From Postechiella marina (GTDB taxonomy: Bacteria; Bacteroidota; Bacteroidia; Flavobacteriales; Flavobacteriaceae), in NCBI RefSeq assembly GCF_039538365.1, contig NZ_BAABCA010000001.1, positions 248,001 to 312,000 of the forward strand: a stretch of 64,000 nucleotides of DNA. The letters are read 5' to 3'. Position 1 is the first letter of the stretch. The number at the start of each line of letters is the position of its first letter. This document shows positions 34,722 to 43,773 of this stretch, piece by piece. A program made the translations under genes and the position numbers. The notes under the pieces were generated by a model. That model was not told the DNA's origin, ran no database searches, and saw nothing but the letters and a program-made list of their open reading frames with translations.

Positions 34722-34955
34722 TCATCCGCCTGCAAAGGGCGGTAATAAAGCAATTTCTGCTCCTGTTAATTCGGTTTCGGCGGAAACTAATTCTTGGTTT
34801 TGTGCTATTTTAAAATCTTTCGTTTTTAAAGCGTCATATTTAGAATTTAGAGTTTCTAGTAAATCTGAAACCAAGCGTCCAGAACACTCCATGTATTCCT
34901 CTTCAATCTGAGTTAATTCGGCTATTTGCCCGAAGTATTTAATGTTTATACGCAT
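34722..34955 (-). CDS. moaD: Molybdopterin synthase sulfur carrier subunit MoaD
   Basis: 77 residues, ubiquitin-like fold, ending in the obligatory Gly-Gly (LLPPFAGG) that MoeB adenylates and that carries the thiocarboxylate. Overlaps the end of mobA by 17 bases and precedes moeB by 21. Confidence 0.94.
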   Translation of the reverse strand: MRINIKYFGQIAELTQIEEEYMECSGRLVSDLLETLNSKYDALKTKDFKIAQNQELVSAETELTGAEIALLPPFAGG

Positions 34956-35523
34956 ATTTAACTGCTTTTAATTCATGTTGAGTATTCACGTTCATAGTAG
35001 TTAATTCTTGATCTTTTTCTAGTATTACATTTTTCGAAATGCAACTGTTTATGGCAACACGCAAACGCCTTTCTTCCTTTTTTAAAAAGTCGTTGAATGT
35101 CTTTGTTATTTCCTTTTTATAAATAGCTATTAAAGGCATGGTTTTTCCTTTGCTTTCTGCTTGAATTATTTGAGACGTATCATCAATATTTCTAATTAAT
35201 TTTTCAACAATTTCAGAGGTAATTAAAGGAATATCGCAACTTAAAATCACGTTATATTCCGTTTTTGAAGCTTCTAAACCCGAGCAAATTCCAGCAATAG
35301 GGCCTGCGTTTTTTGTGATGTCGTTGATACGTTTTAAACCGAATATATCGTAATCAGGATTATCGGAAACTATCATGATTTTGGAAACGAAAGGCTTTAA
35401 GGCATCAATACTATATTGAACAAAATATTTGTCATTCAGTTTAATAAAACCTTTGTCTGTGCCCATGCGAGAGCTTTTTCCGCCAGCAAGAATAATACCT
35501 GTTATGTTGTTTTTATCTATCAT
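34939..35523 (-). CDS. mobA: Molybdenum cofactor guanylyltransferase MobA
   Basis: The frame extends to 35547, but the ATG at 35523 lies just two bases after the preceding stop and gives the canonical start MIDKNNITGIILAGGKSSRMG, so it is preferred. About 194 residues. GTP-binding LAGGKSSRMGTDKGF and DIPLITSE are seen. It makes the bis-guanine-dinucleotide cofactor used by nitrate reductases of the type at 1.3 kb. Confidence 0.93.
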   Translation of the reverse strand: MIDKNNITGIILAGGKSSRMGTDKGFIKLNDKYFVQYSIDALKPFVSKIMIVSDNPDYDIFGLKRINDITKNAGPIAGICSGLEASKTEYNVILSCDIPLITSEIVEKLIRNIDDTSQIIQAESKGKTMPLIAIYKKEITKTFNDFLKKEERRLRVAINSCISKNVILEKDQELTTMNVNTQHELKAVKYAYKH

Positions 35524-35524
35524 T

Positions 35525-36265
35525 TTATGTGAGAAATAATTTAGCACAAGCTATGATTAGAACAAAAGCAAGTATGTTTTTTAATATTTGGTTGTTAATT
35601 TTTTTACTACCATAGTAACCGCCAAAAACACCTCCAACTAGCGCAATGGCAACCAAAAGAAACGATTCTTTTTCTAGAATAACACCACTGCTTAATTGAC
35701 CAATTAAACCCGAGGCAGAATTAACCCAAATAAATAAGGCAGAAACAGCTGCTGCTTCTTTCATTTTTCCCCAATGCAGAAGTAAAATTACCGGACTTAA
35801 AATAATACCGCCACCAATACCAATAAGTCCAGAAAAGAAGCCTATTATACCACCAACAACAAGGCCTTGCCAAAGTTTAACTTGTTTAATACTGTCGCTT
35901 TCTTTACCAAAAACATTCAGCATTTTTAAAATGGCGAATATAAGTAATACTGCTAAAATCTTTTTATATAAAGAAGCATCGACCTCTAAAGTGCCACCCA
36001 AAAATGCTAGAGGAATGGAGGCTATTGCAAACGAAACGAATAGCTTTTTATTAAAAAATCCTTCTTTATAATAATAGTAAAATGATATGCCAGCTACAAA
36101 AAGGTTAAGCAATAGGGCAGTGGGTTTCATGCTTTCTGGAGCAAACGAAAATAAAGCCATTAATGCTAAATATCCGCTAGCACCACCATGACCTACACTA
36201 GAATATAAGAAGGATACTATAGGGAGAATGAGTAGAAAAAGATATATGTGTTCGTTTTGAAGCAT
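35525..36265 (-). CDS. TauE/SafE-family membrane transporter
   Basis: 246 residues with about eight hydrophobic helices and the two family motifs: VGHGGASGYLALMALF near the N-terminus and GGIIGFFSGLIGIGGGIILSPVILL in the middle. The family exports sulfite, sulfoacetate or related anions, or takes up others. Position inside the Moco operon suggests movement of an oxyanion or sulfur compound linked to cofactor synthesis (inference). Confidence 0.85.
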   Translation of the reverse strand: MLQNEHIYLFLLILPIVSFLYSSVGHGGASGYLALMALFSFAPESMKPTALLLNLFVAGISFYYYYKEGFFNKKLFVSFAIASIPLAFLGGTLEVDASLYKKILAVLLIFAILKMLNVFGKESDSIKQVKLWQGLVVGGIIGFFSGLIGIGGGIILSPVILLLHWGKMKEAAAVSALFIWVNSASGLIGQLSSGVILEKESFLLVAIALVGGVFGGYYGSKKINNQILKNILAFVLIIACAKLFLT

Positions 36266-36339
36266 TTTTTTAAGTGTCTAAAAAGTATAAAGTGTCTAAA
36301 GTGTTGGTTAAGTTTAAAATTAGTTGTTTCATAAATACC

Positions 36340-36486
36340 TTATAATTTATTTGAGATTGACGTGAATAATGCTAAAAGTTCTTTTGCTTCAATAGAATTT
36401 GGAAGTGAACTAGATAATTTGATAATTGAAATACCAAACTGTCTAGTTCTAAACTCTAATTTTTTTGCAAACTCTTTGTTATCCAT
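36340..36486 (-). pseudogene. Internally deleted four-helix-bundle (S23/IVP-like) gene, 48 codons
   Basis: An intact ATG-to-stop frame: the first 35 residues (MDNKEFAKKLEFRTRQFGIS.. then IIKLSSSLPNSIEAK) match the N-terminus of four-helix-bundle proteins, then jump directly to the C-terminal signature ELLALFTSISNKL. The middle two helices (about 70 residues) are missing, as if by an in-frame deletion. It lies between the ModE-like gene and the TauE gene on the same strand. Too short to fold as the usual bundle. Confidence 0.6.
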
Positions 36487-36540
36487 AATTGTTAAGCTTT
36501 AGGCACTTTAAGTATTTTAAACTTTAGGCAATTTTATACC

Positions 36541-36879
36541 TTAAAGTTCTTCCAATTTTGATAATTGTAAATCTAAAAAGTTCCAGCAATTTTGATTTAT
36601 TTCATCAAAAGCAGCAATAAGTTTTTTGCCATAAGCTGTTAATTCTGCGCCACCGCCACCTTTTCCTCCTGTGCTATTGATGGTTACAGGTTCTTTTGCC
36701 GATTTATTAACGGAGTCTATTAAAGACCACGCTTTTTTATAAGATAAACCTAAATTTTTTGCAGCCTTAGATAGGGAGCCTTCTGTTTCTATAGCTTTTA
36801 GTAATTGCACTCTACCTTCACCCAAAAGCACATGGTTTTTAGCTTCAATCCAAATTCTACTTCTAATTTTATAACTCAT
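36541..36879 (-). CDS. ModE-like winged-helix regulator, DNA-binding domain only
   Basis: 112 residues matching the N-terminal LysR-type helix-turn-helix of ModE: GRVQLLKAIETEGSLSKAAKNLGLSYKKAWSLIDSVNK and the wing GGKGGGGAELTAYGKKL. The two molybdate-binding (TOBE/MOP) domains of E. coli ModE are absent, so metal sensing must be lost or placed elsewhere. One base separates it from the end of moeA. Confidence 0.9.
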   Translation of the reverse strand: MSYKIRSRIWIEAKNHVLLGEGRVQLLKAIETEGSLSKAAKNLGLSYKKAWSLIDSVNKSAKEPVTINSTGGKGGGGAELTAYGKKLIAAFDEINQNCWNFLDLQLSKLEEL

Positions 36880-36880
36880 A

Positions 36881-38059
36881 TTATTCGGGTAAAATTATAG
36901 TTTCAACGGTTTGGCCAATAGCAATTTCTTGTTCATCTTCATCTAAAAACACCAAACAATTTGATAAGGCAAAGGTTTGTTGCATAGCCGAGCTTTGTCC
37001 TTCAAGAATTTCTACCTCACCGTTAGTGTAAATAGCCTTTAAAAATTGAGGTCTATCGCCTTTCTTCTCGAAATGAGATACCGATTTAGCTTGCACTCGT
37101 GGTAATTCAATAGCATCTCTATTCATCATGTTTTGCAAAGCAATATTCACATAAACATAAAAACAAGTAAGCGCAGCAGCAGGATTTCCTGGTAAAGCAA
37201 AAATTTGGGTGTCATCTTTTTTTCCGTAGAATAAAGGTTTTCCTGGTTTTTGTTTTACCTTATAAAAAAGCTCTTGCACGTGTAATTCTTTTAAAGCTTT
37301 GCCTACAAAATCGTAATCGCCTACAGATATGCCACCTGTAATAATAACAAGGTCGTTTTCTGTAATAGCCAATTTTAAAGAGTTAACTGTTTTTCTATAA
37401 TTATCTGATACTTTATAGCTATTTATATCGTAAAATTTCAAGTTGTAAAGCGCACTTAAAAGCATTTTAGAATTGCTTTCATAAATTTGACCGTAACTTA
37501 AATCGTTACCAGCTTCTACTAATTCGTTTCCTGTGGTAATTAAAGCTATAGAAGGTTTTTTATAAACAGAAGCGGTCGATACACCTAAAGAGGTTAAATA
37601 ACCAATAGCTGCTGGCGTTAGTTTTGTACCTTCTTTTAAAGCTAGTTCACCTTGCCTCACTTGTTCTCCTAAAGGTCTAATGTTTTGATTTATAGTTATA
37701 GCACCTTCAATATAAATTATATTTTTTTCGGCTTTAACTTTTTCCTGCATAACAACAGCATTTGCAGAATTTGGAACTGGTGCGCCTGTAAAAATGCGTA
37801 TAGCTTCTCCTGGTTTTAAAGTAGGCTGCATATTATCGCCTGCTTGAATTTCTCCAATTAACTTATAAGAATCGTTATTATGCAAATTAACAGCATAACC
37901 ATCCATTGCAGATTGATTAAATGGAGGCATATTTATAGGAGACATAACATCTTGTGATAATAGATATCCACCTGCTTTTTCTACCGTTTTTACTGTAGTT
38001 TTTAGCAAAGGTTTGGTATTTTGTTTTACTATTGAAATTGCTTCTTTTATAGAAATCAT
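36881..38059 (-). CDS. moeA: Molybdopterin molybdotransferase MoeA
   Basis: 392 residues, usual length. Key stretches: PPFNQSAMDGYAV, EAIRIFTGAPVPNSANAVVMQE, ALITTGNELVEAG, VIITGGISVGDYDFV and ALPGNPAAALTCF. Inserts Mo into adenylated molybdopterin. It is the first gene of the minus-strand Moco operon and is divergent from nrfHA across a region with a perfect palindrome. Confidence 0.95.
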   Translation of the reverse strand: MISIKEAISIVKQNTKPLLKTTVKTVEKAGGYLLSQDVMSPINMPPFNQSAMDGYAVNLHNNDSYKLIGEIQAGDNMQPTLKPGEAIRIFTGAPVPNSANAVVMQEKVKAEKNIIYIEGAITINQNIRPLGEQVRQGELALKEGTKLTPAAIGYLTSLGVSTASVYKKPSIALITTGNELVEAGNDLSYGQIYESNSKMLLSALYNLKFYDINSYKVSDNYRKTVNSLKLAITENDLVIITGGISVGDYDFVGKALKELHVQELFYKVKQKPGKPLFYGKKDDTQIFALPGNPAAALTCFYVYVNIALQNMMNRDAIELPRVQAKSVSHFEKKGDRPQFLKAIYTNGEVEILEGQSSAMQQTFALSNCLVFLDEDEQEIAIGQTVETIILPE

Positions 38060-38081
38060 GATAAATATCGTTATGTATTGA

Positions 38082-38089
38082 CAAATATA
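38082..38089 (-). promoter_or_regulatory. -7 box of the moeA operon
   Basis: On the minus strand this reads TATATTTG, an exact match to TAnnTTTG, 22 bases before the moeA start codon. Confidence 0.55.
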
Positions 38090-38115
38090 ACGAAATAAGT
38101 TTTGATAAATATTTT

Positions 38116-38139
38116 AAAACATGACAACTGTCATGTTTT
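38116..38139. promoter_or_regulatory. Perfect palindromic operator between moeA and nrfH promoters
   Basis: AAAACATGACA and TGTCATGTTTT are 11-base arms around AC. It lies 27 bases from the moeA -7 box and 18 from a nrfH -7-like box, in the -35 region of both divergent promoters, as expected for a shared operator. Sequence TGACA-N2-TGTCA does not identify the regulator. Confidence 0.6.
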
Positions 38140-38156
38140 TTTTTAACAATAAATAT

Positions 38157-38164
38157 CAAATTTG
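38157..38164 (+). promoter_or_regulatory. Possible -7 box of nrfHA
   Basis: CAAATTTG, one base from the consensus, about 95 bases before the nrfH start codon. Confidence 0.35.
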
Positions 38165-38258
38165 TTATGAGTAAGATTTTATGTTAATAAAGCATCTTGC
38201 CCCTAGGTATTTAGAATATTTAGAACAGAGTAATATAGGAACTTGATAATTTATACAT

Positions 38259-38858
38259 GTGAATATTCAAAACAAACTATTACCAAATAAAAAATCGAGA
38301 TGGCGAACCGTAGCAGTATTCTTTATAGCTGTAATTACAGGTTTAGGTATGTTTATGACAAAGGAAGCTGAGTTGGTCTCTTACATGTCCGATGATCCTT
38401 TGGCTTGTGTAAATTGCCATGTTATGACGCCCGTTTATAATAGTTGGATGCACAGTTCGCATAGAGAATGGGCTTCCTGTAACGATTGCCATGTACCGCA
38501 CAATAATATTTTTAACATGTACTATTTCAAGGCTAAAGATGGTTTGTTTCATGCATCTGTGTTTACCGCTAGAGCAGAGCCAGAGGTTATGTTTATGCGA
38601 AAGGAGTCTCAAGAAGTTGTTCAAAACAACTGTATTCGTTGTCATATACAGCAGGTTACTCAGGTAAAATACGATGGTTATATAAAAGATCATGCTAAAA
38701 ACAGAACAGAAAGGCAATGTTGGTCTTGCCACCAAGAAGTACCTCATGGTACTGTTCATGGTATTTCAACAATAAAAAATAATATTGCGCCATTACCAAC
38801 AGATACAGAAGAAGCAGTGATTCCAAACTGGTTGGAGAAAGAAATGAAAACCAAATAG
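38259..38858 (+). CDS. nrfH: Cytochrome c nitrite reductase small subunit NrfH
   Basis: 199 residues: an N-terminal membrane anchor (about 18-36) and four c-type haem sites CVNCH, CNDCH, CIRCH and CWSCH, the normal number for NrfH. It takes electrons from menaquinol and passes them to NrfA. Followed after 26 bases by nrfA. Confidence 0.96.
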   Translation: MNIQNKLLPNKKSRWRTVAVFFIAVITGLGMFMTKEAELVSYMSDDPLACVNCHVMTPVYNSWMHSSHREWASCNDCHVPHNNIFNMYYFKAKDGLFHASVFTARAEPEVMFMRKESQEVVQNNCIRCHIQQVTQVKYDGYIKDHAKNRTERQCWSCHQEVPHGTVHGISTIKNNIAPLPTDTEEAVIPNWLEKEMKTK

Positions 38859-38884
38859 ATTATTAAAATAATTAAACTTAATAC

Positions 38885-40381
38885 ATGAAAAACAAGGTTT
38901 TATTTATCGTAACAGCAGTAGTTGTATTTCTACTAGGTTTATTAGCATCTAGTATTGTTAATAGAAAGAATGAAGCTAAATATAAATATGTTCCTCAGGT
39001 TGAGATAGGAGAGAATGAGCCAAGAAATGCTGAATGGGGAAAAAATTATCCTGCGGAATATCAGTCGTTTTTACAAACTGCTGATACTAGTTTTGCTACG
39101 TATCAAGGTGGATCAGCCATGCGGGATATGTTAGATGAAGACACAAATTTAGTTGTGCTTTGGGCTGGATATGGTTTTTCTAAAGATTATAGTCAGGGTA
39201 GAGGACACATGAATGCCATTACAGATATTACCAACACATTACGTACAGGAGGACCAAAAGGAGAAGGAGACGGACCAATGCCTGCTACTTGTTGGACTTG
39301 TAAAAGTCCGGATGTACCACGTTTAATGAATGAGAAAGGTATTGCAGAATTCTATTCTGGAAAATGGGCTGATAAAGGTGAAGAGATTGTAAATCCTATT
39401 GGTTGTGCCGATTGTCACGATTCTAAAACAATGAAATTAGCAATTTCTCGACCAGCATTAGTTGAAGCTTTTGATGCTATGGGGAAAGATATTAACCAAG
39501 CAACCCACCAAGAAATGCGCTCTTTGGTTTGTGCACAATGCCACGTAGAGTATTATTTTGATAAAAAATTACCAGGAAAAGAAGGTGTACCATATTTAAA
39601 ATTCCCTTGGAAAAACGGTATGTCTGTAGAGGCTATGGAAGAATATTATGATGCTATCGAGTTTAGCGATTGGACACATAAATTAAGTCGTGCACCAATG
39701 CTTAAAGCACAACATCCAGGTTACGAAACTTATTTAACAGGTGTGCATGCAGATCGCGGTGTGTCTTGCGCAGATTGCCATATGCCATATAAAAGTGAAG
39801 GCGGACAAAAATTTACCGATCACCATATTCAATCACCTTTAAACAACGTGTCTAATGCTTGCCAAGTATGCCATAGGGAAGATGCAGATAAGTTAAAAAT
39901 GAATGTTTACGATCGCCAACGTAAAACAGCAGAAAACAGATTGAAATTAGAGGGCTTTTTAGTAAAAGCACATGTTGAAGCTAAAAAAGCGTGGGATTTA
40001 GGAGCAACAGAAGAACAAATGAAAGATATTTTAATGGATATTCGTCATGCACAATGGCGTTGGGATTATGCAGCAGCATCTCACGGAGCTTCTTTTCACT
40101 CGCCTGTAGAAACAGCTCGTGTTATTGGTAGCGGATTTACTATTATACAAGACGGACGTGTAAAATTAGCACGATTACTTGCCAATTTGGGGTATAACCA
40201 ACCTGTAGATATGCCAGATATTTCTACCAAAGAAAAAGCTCAAGAATATATTGGTTTAGATATGGAAGCTTTAAGAAAAGAAAAAGCAGAGTTCAAGAAA
40301 AACTTAGTGCCTAAGTGGTTAGAAGCAGCCAAAGAAAGAGAATCTAAATACGGAATAAAAGATGTGTCTTTAAATAATTAA
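38885..40381 (+). CDS. nrfA: Ammonia-forming cytochrome c nitrite reductase NrfA
   Basis: 498 residues, N-terminal membrane/signal helix. Catalytic haem 1 site is the special CWTCK, with four classical sites CADCH, CAQCH, CADCH and CQVCH. Reduces nitrite to ammonium by six electrons in the periplasm; the family also reduces NO and hydroxylamine, so it can remove NO. No siroheme nitrite reductase is present in the window, so this may be the main nitrite sink for the nitrate reductase at 1.3 kb. Confidence 0.97.
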   Translation: MKNKVLFIVTAVVVFLLGLLASSIVNRKNEAKYKYVPQVEIGENEPRNAEWGKNYPAEYQSFLQTADTSFATYQGGSAMRDMLDEDTNLVVLWAGYGFSKDYSQGRGHMNAITDITNTLRTGGPKGEGDGPMPATCWTCKSPDVPRLMNEKGIAEFYSGKWADKGEEIVNPIGCADCHDSKTMKLAISRPALVEAFDAMGKDINQATHQEMRSLVCAQCHVEYYFDKKLPGKEGVPYLKFPWKNGMSVEAMEEYYDAIEFSDWTHKLSRAPMLKAQHPGYETYLTGVHADRGVSCADCHMPYKSEGGQKFTDHHIQSPLNNVSNACQVCHREDADKLKMNVYDRQRKTAENRLKLEGFLVKAHVEAKKAWDLGATEEQMKDILMDIRHAQWRWDYAAASHGASFHSPVETARVIGSGFTIIQDGRVKLARLLANLGYNQPVDMPDISTKEKAQEYIGLDMEALRKEKAEFKKNLVPKWLEAAKERESKYGIKDVSLNN

Positions 40382-40409
40382 GGGGATTTATTAACCATTT
40401 TTTGTTATT

Positions 40410-40462
40410 AGAAAGATAGTTTTAGATGATTTATTATAGAATCGCCAAAAGCTATCTTTCTT
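40410..40462 (+). terminator. Hairpin between nrfA and the ccsBA gene
   Basis: AGAAAGATAGTTTT pairs with AAAAGCTATCTTTCT across about 23 bases, with a one-base bulge. May attenuate or protect nrfHA mRNA; the downstream T-rich run is weak. Confidence 0.45.
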
Positions 40463-40477
40463 ATTTTATAGAAATTT

Positions 40478-43400
40478 ATGCAGAAATTATACAAGTTTTT
40501 TTCATCATCACGTTTAGCATTACTTTTATTATTAACCTTTGCCATAGCTATGGCAGTTGCTACTTTTGTAGAGAACGACTATGGCACTAAAACAGCTTGG
40601 ATTATAATTTACGATTCTTGGTGGTTTGAGGTCGTTATGGTTGGTTTAGTAATCGCGTTTATAGCCAACATTTATAAGTATAATTTACTTCGGAAAGAAA
40701 AATGGGCCATACTTCTATTTCACTTGGCTTTTATCATTATTGTTTTAGGAGCAGGTATTACGCGTTATACGTCTTATGGTGGTGTTATGCGTATTCGCGA
40801 AGGGCAATCGTCTAATGTGGTTATCTCAGATACTAACTTTTTATCACTCACCATTACTGATGGTAAAACATCAAAAACGGTGAAGAAAAAATTGTCTTTT
40901 GCTTCCATAAAAAATAACGATTTTACTATAAAAACAGATTTTGAAGGTGCTGATGTTACTGTATCTTTTAAAGAATATGTTGAAGATGCTATAGCAGAAG
41001 TTGTAGAAGATAAGGCGCATGGCGAACCACTTTTAGAAATGGTAGTAACCGCAGGTAATGGAAGAAACACTATTTATCTTAAAAAGGGTGAGATTGAAAA
41101 AATAGGAGAGCATCAACACGAAATAGGATTTAATTCTGATAAAAAAGGCATTATAAATATTGTAGAAAAAAATGGCGCTTTTAGTATCGATTCGCCACAC
41201 GATTTAGATTTCTTCATTATGTCTACTCAGCAAGCAGGAAAAATTTCTAAAGATAGTTTGCAAGCTATTACATTAAGAACTTTGTATCGGTCGGGAGATA
41301 TTTCGTTTGTGCCTTTAACGTATTTCGAAAGTGGCATGTTTCAATTAAAAAGTGAATCTAAAGACTATAAAGAAAACGATAAAACTAAAGACGATGCGCT
41401 GCTCGTTAATGTCTCTGTTAATAATGAAGTTAAACCTCTAAATATATTATACAGAGAAGGTTTTTTACCAACACACCACGACGTAAATATTGACGATTTA
41501 CGAATTATTTTATCATATGGAGCAGGAGCTATAGAAACACCGTTTTCATTACAATTAAACGATTTTCAGTTAGAGCGTTATCCTGGTTCATCTAGTCCGT
41601 CTGCTTATGCAAGCGAGGTCACAATTTTGGATAAAGATGAAGAAATACCATTCAGAATTTTTATGAATAATGTGTTAGATTATGGTGGTTATCGTTTTTT
41701 TCAAGCCAGTTATGATACTGATGAAAAAGGTACAGTGCTTTCGGTAAATCATGATAGTTTAGGCACTTGGGTTACTTATTTAGGGTACTTATTAATGACA
41801 TTGGGTATGTTTTTTACATTATTTGGTAAAACATCGCGCTTTCATTTAATAAATAGAAAATTAAAGCATTTAAAAAAGAAATATGTTACGGTTATAATTT
41901 TACTTTTTGGGTTGCAAACGTCTTTTGCCCAACAGGTAGTCGATTCAACCGAAACAAGAATTGTACAACTTATAAAATCTCAAGAAATAGATGAGGCGCA
42001 TGCCGATTATTTTGGTAGAATTTTAGTTCAAGATTTAGATGGTAGAATAAAACCGGTTAATACTTTAGGATCAGAATTTTTAAGAAAAATATCTAGAAAA
42101 TCGAGTTTTTCTTATCAAATAGATGGAGAAAAGAAAACTTTTGATGCAAATCAGACCTTTTTAGCAATGCATATAGCGCCTTATGTTTGGCAAGATATAC
42201 CGCTTGTAAAAGTGGATTTTGACAAAACTGGATCTATTTTTAAAGATGTTATTGTGGGTAGTAACGGACTTTTACCTTATAAGAGTTTGTTAGACAAAAA
42301 AGGAGATTATATTTTAACGACACAGGTTGAAGAAGCAAACAAAAAGAAACCTGCAGAACGAAATGAATTTGATAAAGAGGTTTTAAAAGTAGACGAACGA
42401 TTTAATATTTTATATAACTTATTTGCAGGAAATTATTTGAAAATTTTTCCGAATAAAAACGATCCCAATAATACATGGTTTAGTTTTAAGCATCATTTTA
42501 GAGATTTCCCAGAGGAAGACGGTCAGTTTGCGCAAAGCATCATACCATCTTATTTTAATGACATTGTAACACTTAAGTATGATAGTGCTCACGAAAAATT
42601 AATGTATATAAAAAAGTATCAGGAGGTTTTAGGTGCTAGTGTAATACCAACTCCAGAACGTATAGAAGCAGAGCTTTGGTACAATAAAGCTAATATTAAT
42701 TTTTGGCTGTTTCAGGTGTTTTTTACACTTGGCTTGGTGTTGTTAGCACTTGCTATTGTTAAAATGTTTGTTCAAAATAAAGCTATTGAATTTTTTAATA
42801 ATACGCTTGTTATTTTAACACTAGTATCGTTTTTATGCTTTACAGGTAATATTATTTTACGTTGGTATGTGGCACAGCACGCACCATGGAGTAATGGATA
42901 CGAGATGTTGGTCTTTGTATCTTGGGTATTACTTTTATGTGGTTTGCTTACATTTAGAAAATCTGATTTTTCGTTACCATTAGCTACCCTATTTTCTGGT
43001 GCTTTACTATTTGTGAGTTATCTTGATTGGTTAAACCCAGAGATTACTAATTTAATGCCTGTGTTAAAATCATATTGGTTAAAAATACATGTGGCAACCA
43101 TTGTGAGTAGTTATGCGCCTTTGGCTTTAGCTGCTATATTGGGTTTAATGGCGTTATTACTCTATGTTTTTAAAACGCCTAAAACAAAGGGAATTATAGA
43201 AATTAAAATTAAAGAGCTTAGTTATATTAACGAAATTGCCATGACTATTGGTCTATTTGTTTTAGCTGTAGGAACCTTTTTAGGCGGTGTTTGGGCAAAT
43301 GAGTCTTGGGGACGCTATTGGGCTTGGGATCCAAAAGAAACTTGGGCATTAATAAGTATTATTGTTTATGCTATAGTGCTGCATTTAAGGTTTATACCTA

Positions 43401-43612
43401 AATTAAATAATAATTTTGTTCTAAATGTTGCCAGTATGTTCGCTTTTTGGTCTATTATAATGACCTCTTTCGGTGTTAACTATTATCTATCTGGTTTACA
43501 TAGTTATGCAGCAGGAGATCCGTTACCAATACCAAATTTTGTTTATGTATTAGCAGCTTTAATGGTGATTTTAACAGTTCTAGCTTACTTTAGAAGAAAG
43601 GTTTTTAAATAG
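40478..43612 (+). CDS. ccsBA: Cytochrome c assembly protein, ResB-CcsA fusion (CcsBA)
   Basis: 1044 residues. ResB-like N-terminal part (four helices around 10-110 and 430-450 with a large periplasmic region), a second periplasmic stretch (about 480-730), then a CcsA/CcmC-type polytopic domain with the haem-handling tryptophan-rich motif WANESWGRYWAWDPKETWALI near 945 and conserved His on both sides. It would export haem and attach it to apocytochromes, here the nine haems of NrfH and NrfA encoded just upstream. Fusion of the system II parts is known in this phylum. Confidence 0.92.
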   Translation: MQKLYKFFSSSRLALLLLLTFAIAMAVATFVENDYGTKTAWIIIYDSWWFEVVMVGLVIAFIANIYKYNLLRKEKWAILLFHLAFIIIVLGAGITRYTSYGGVMRIREGQSSNVVISDTNFLSLTITDGKTSKTVKKKLSFASIKNNDFTIKTDFEGADVTVSFKEYVEDAIAEVVEDKAHGEPLLEMVVTAGNGRNTIYLKKGEIEKIGEHQHEIGFNSDKKGIINIVEKNGAFSIDSPHDLDFFIMSTQQAGKISKDSLQAITLRTLYRSGDISFVPLTYFESGMFQLKSESKDYKENDKTKDDALLVNVSVNNEVKPLNILYREGFLPTHHDVNIDDLRIILSYGAGAIETPFSLQLNDFQLERYPGSSSPSAYASEVTILDKDEEIPFRIFMNNVLDYGGYRFFQASYDTDEKGTVLSVNHDSLGTWVTYLGYLLMTLGMFFTLFGKTSRFHLINRKLKHLKKKYVTVIILLFGLQTSFAQQVVDSTETRIVQLIKSQEIDEAHADYFGRILVQDLDGRIKPVNTLGSEFLRKISRKSSFSYQIDGEKKTFDANQTFLAMHIAPYVWQDIPLVKVDFDKTGSIFKDVIVGSNGLLPYKSLLDKKGDYILTTQVEEANKKKPAERNEFDKEVLKVDERFNILYNLFAGNYLKIFPNKNDPNNTWFSFKHHFRDFPEEDGQFAQSIIPSYFNDIVTLKYDSAHEKLMYIKKYQEVLGASVIPTPERIEAELWYNKANINFWLFQVFFTLGLVLLALAIVKMFVQNKAIEFFNNTLVILTLVSFLCFTGNIILRWYVAQHAPWSNGYEMLVFVSWVLLLCGLLTFRKSDFSLPLATLFSGALLFVSYLDWLNPEITNLMPVLKSYWLKIHVATIVSSYAPLALAAILGLMALLLYVFKTPKTKGIIEIKIKELSYINEIAMTIGLFVLAVGTFLGGVWANESWGRYWAWDPKETWALISIIVYAIVLHLRFIPKLNNNFVLNVASMFAFWSIIMTSFGVNYYLSGLHSYAAGDPLPIPNFVYVLAALMVILTVLAYFRRKVFK

Positions 43613-43729
43613 TGTATTGTTATTTTTAATTATGTATATATTAAAAATAGACTTCAAATTATTTTATATGTTCAATAAATAAATAGAAGACTTACTAAAT
43701 TGCTAAAAATAAGTAAGGAATGTATTAAA

Positions 43730-43745
43730 TACGTATTAATACTTA
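43730..43745. promoter_or_regulatory. GTATTAATAC palindrome before the Crp/Fnr gene
   Basis: TACGTATTAATACTTA, one mismatch from the perfect copy at 44810-44825. It overlaps the -7 box TATATTTG at 43744-43751, a repressor-like position. Confidence 0.55.
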
Positions 43746-43751
43746 TATTTG
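43744..43751 (+). promoter_or_regulatory. -7 box of the Crp/Fnr gene
   Basis: TATATTTG, exact TAnnTTTG match, 22 bases before the start codon. Confidence 0.5.
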
Positions 43752-43773
43752 TTAAGGTTGCTCAAAAATAAAT

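Noticed and set aside
38116..38146. Palindrome plus T run as a plus-strand terminator
   Set aside because: No plus-strand gene ends upstream of it (moeA is on the other strand); its location between two divergent promoters fits an operator better.
37917..38159. 80-residue minus-strand frame overlapping the start of moeA
   Set aside because: It overlaps the well-supported moeA coding region in another frame and covers the promoter and palindrome.
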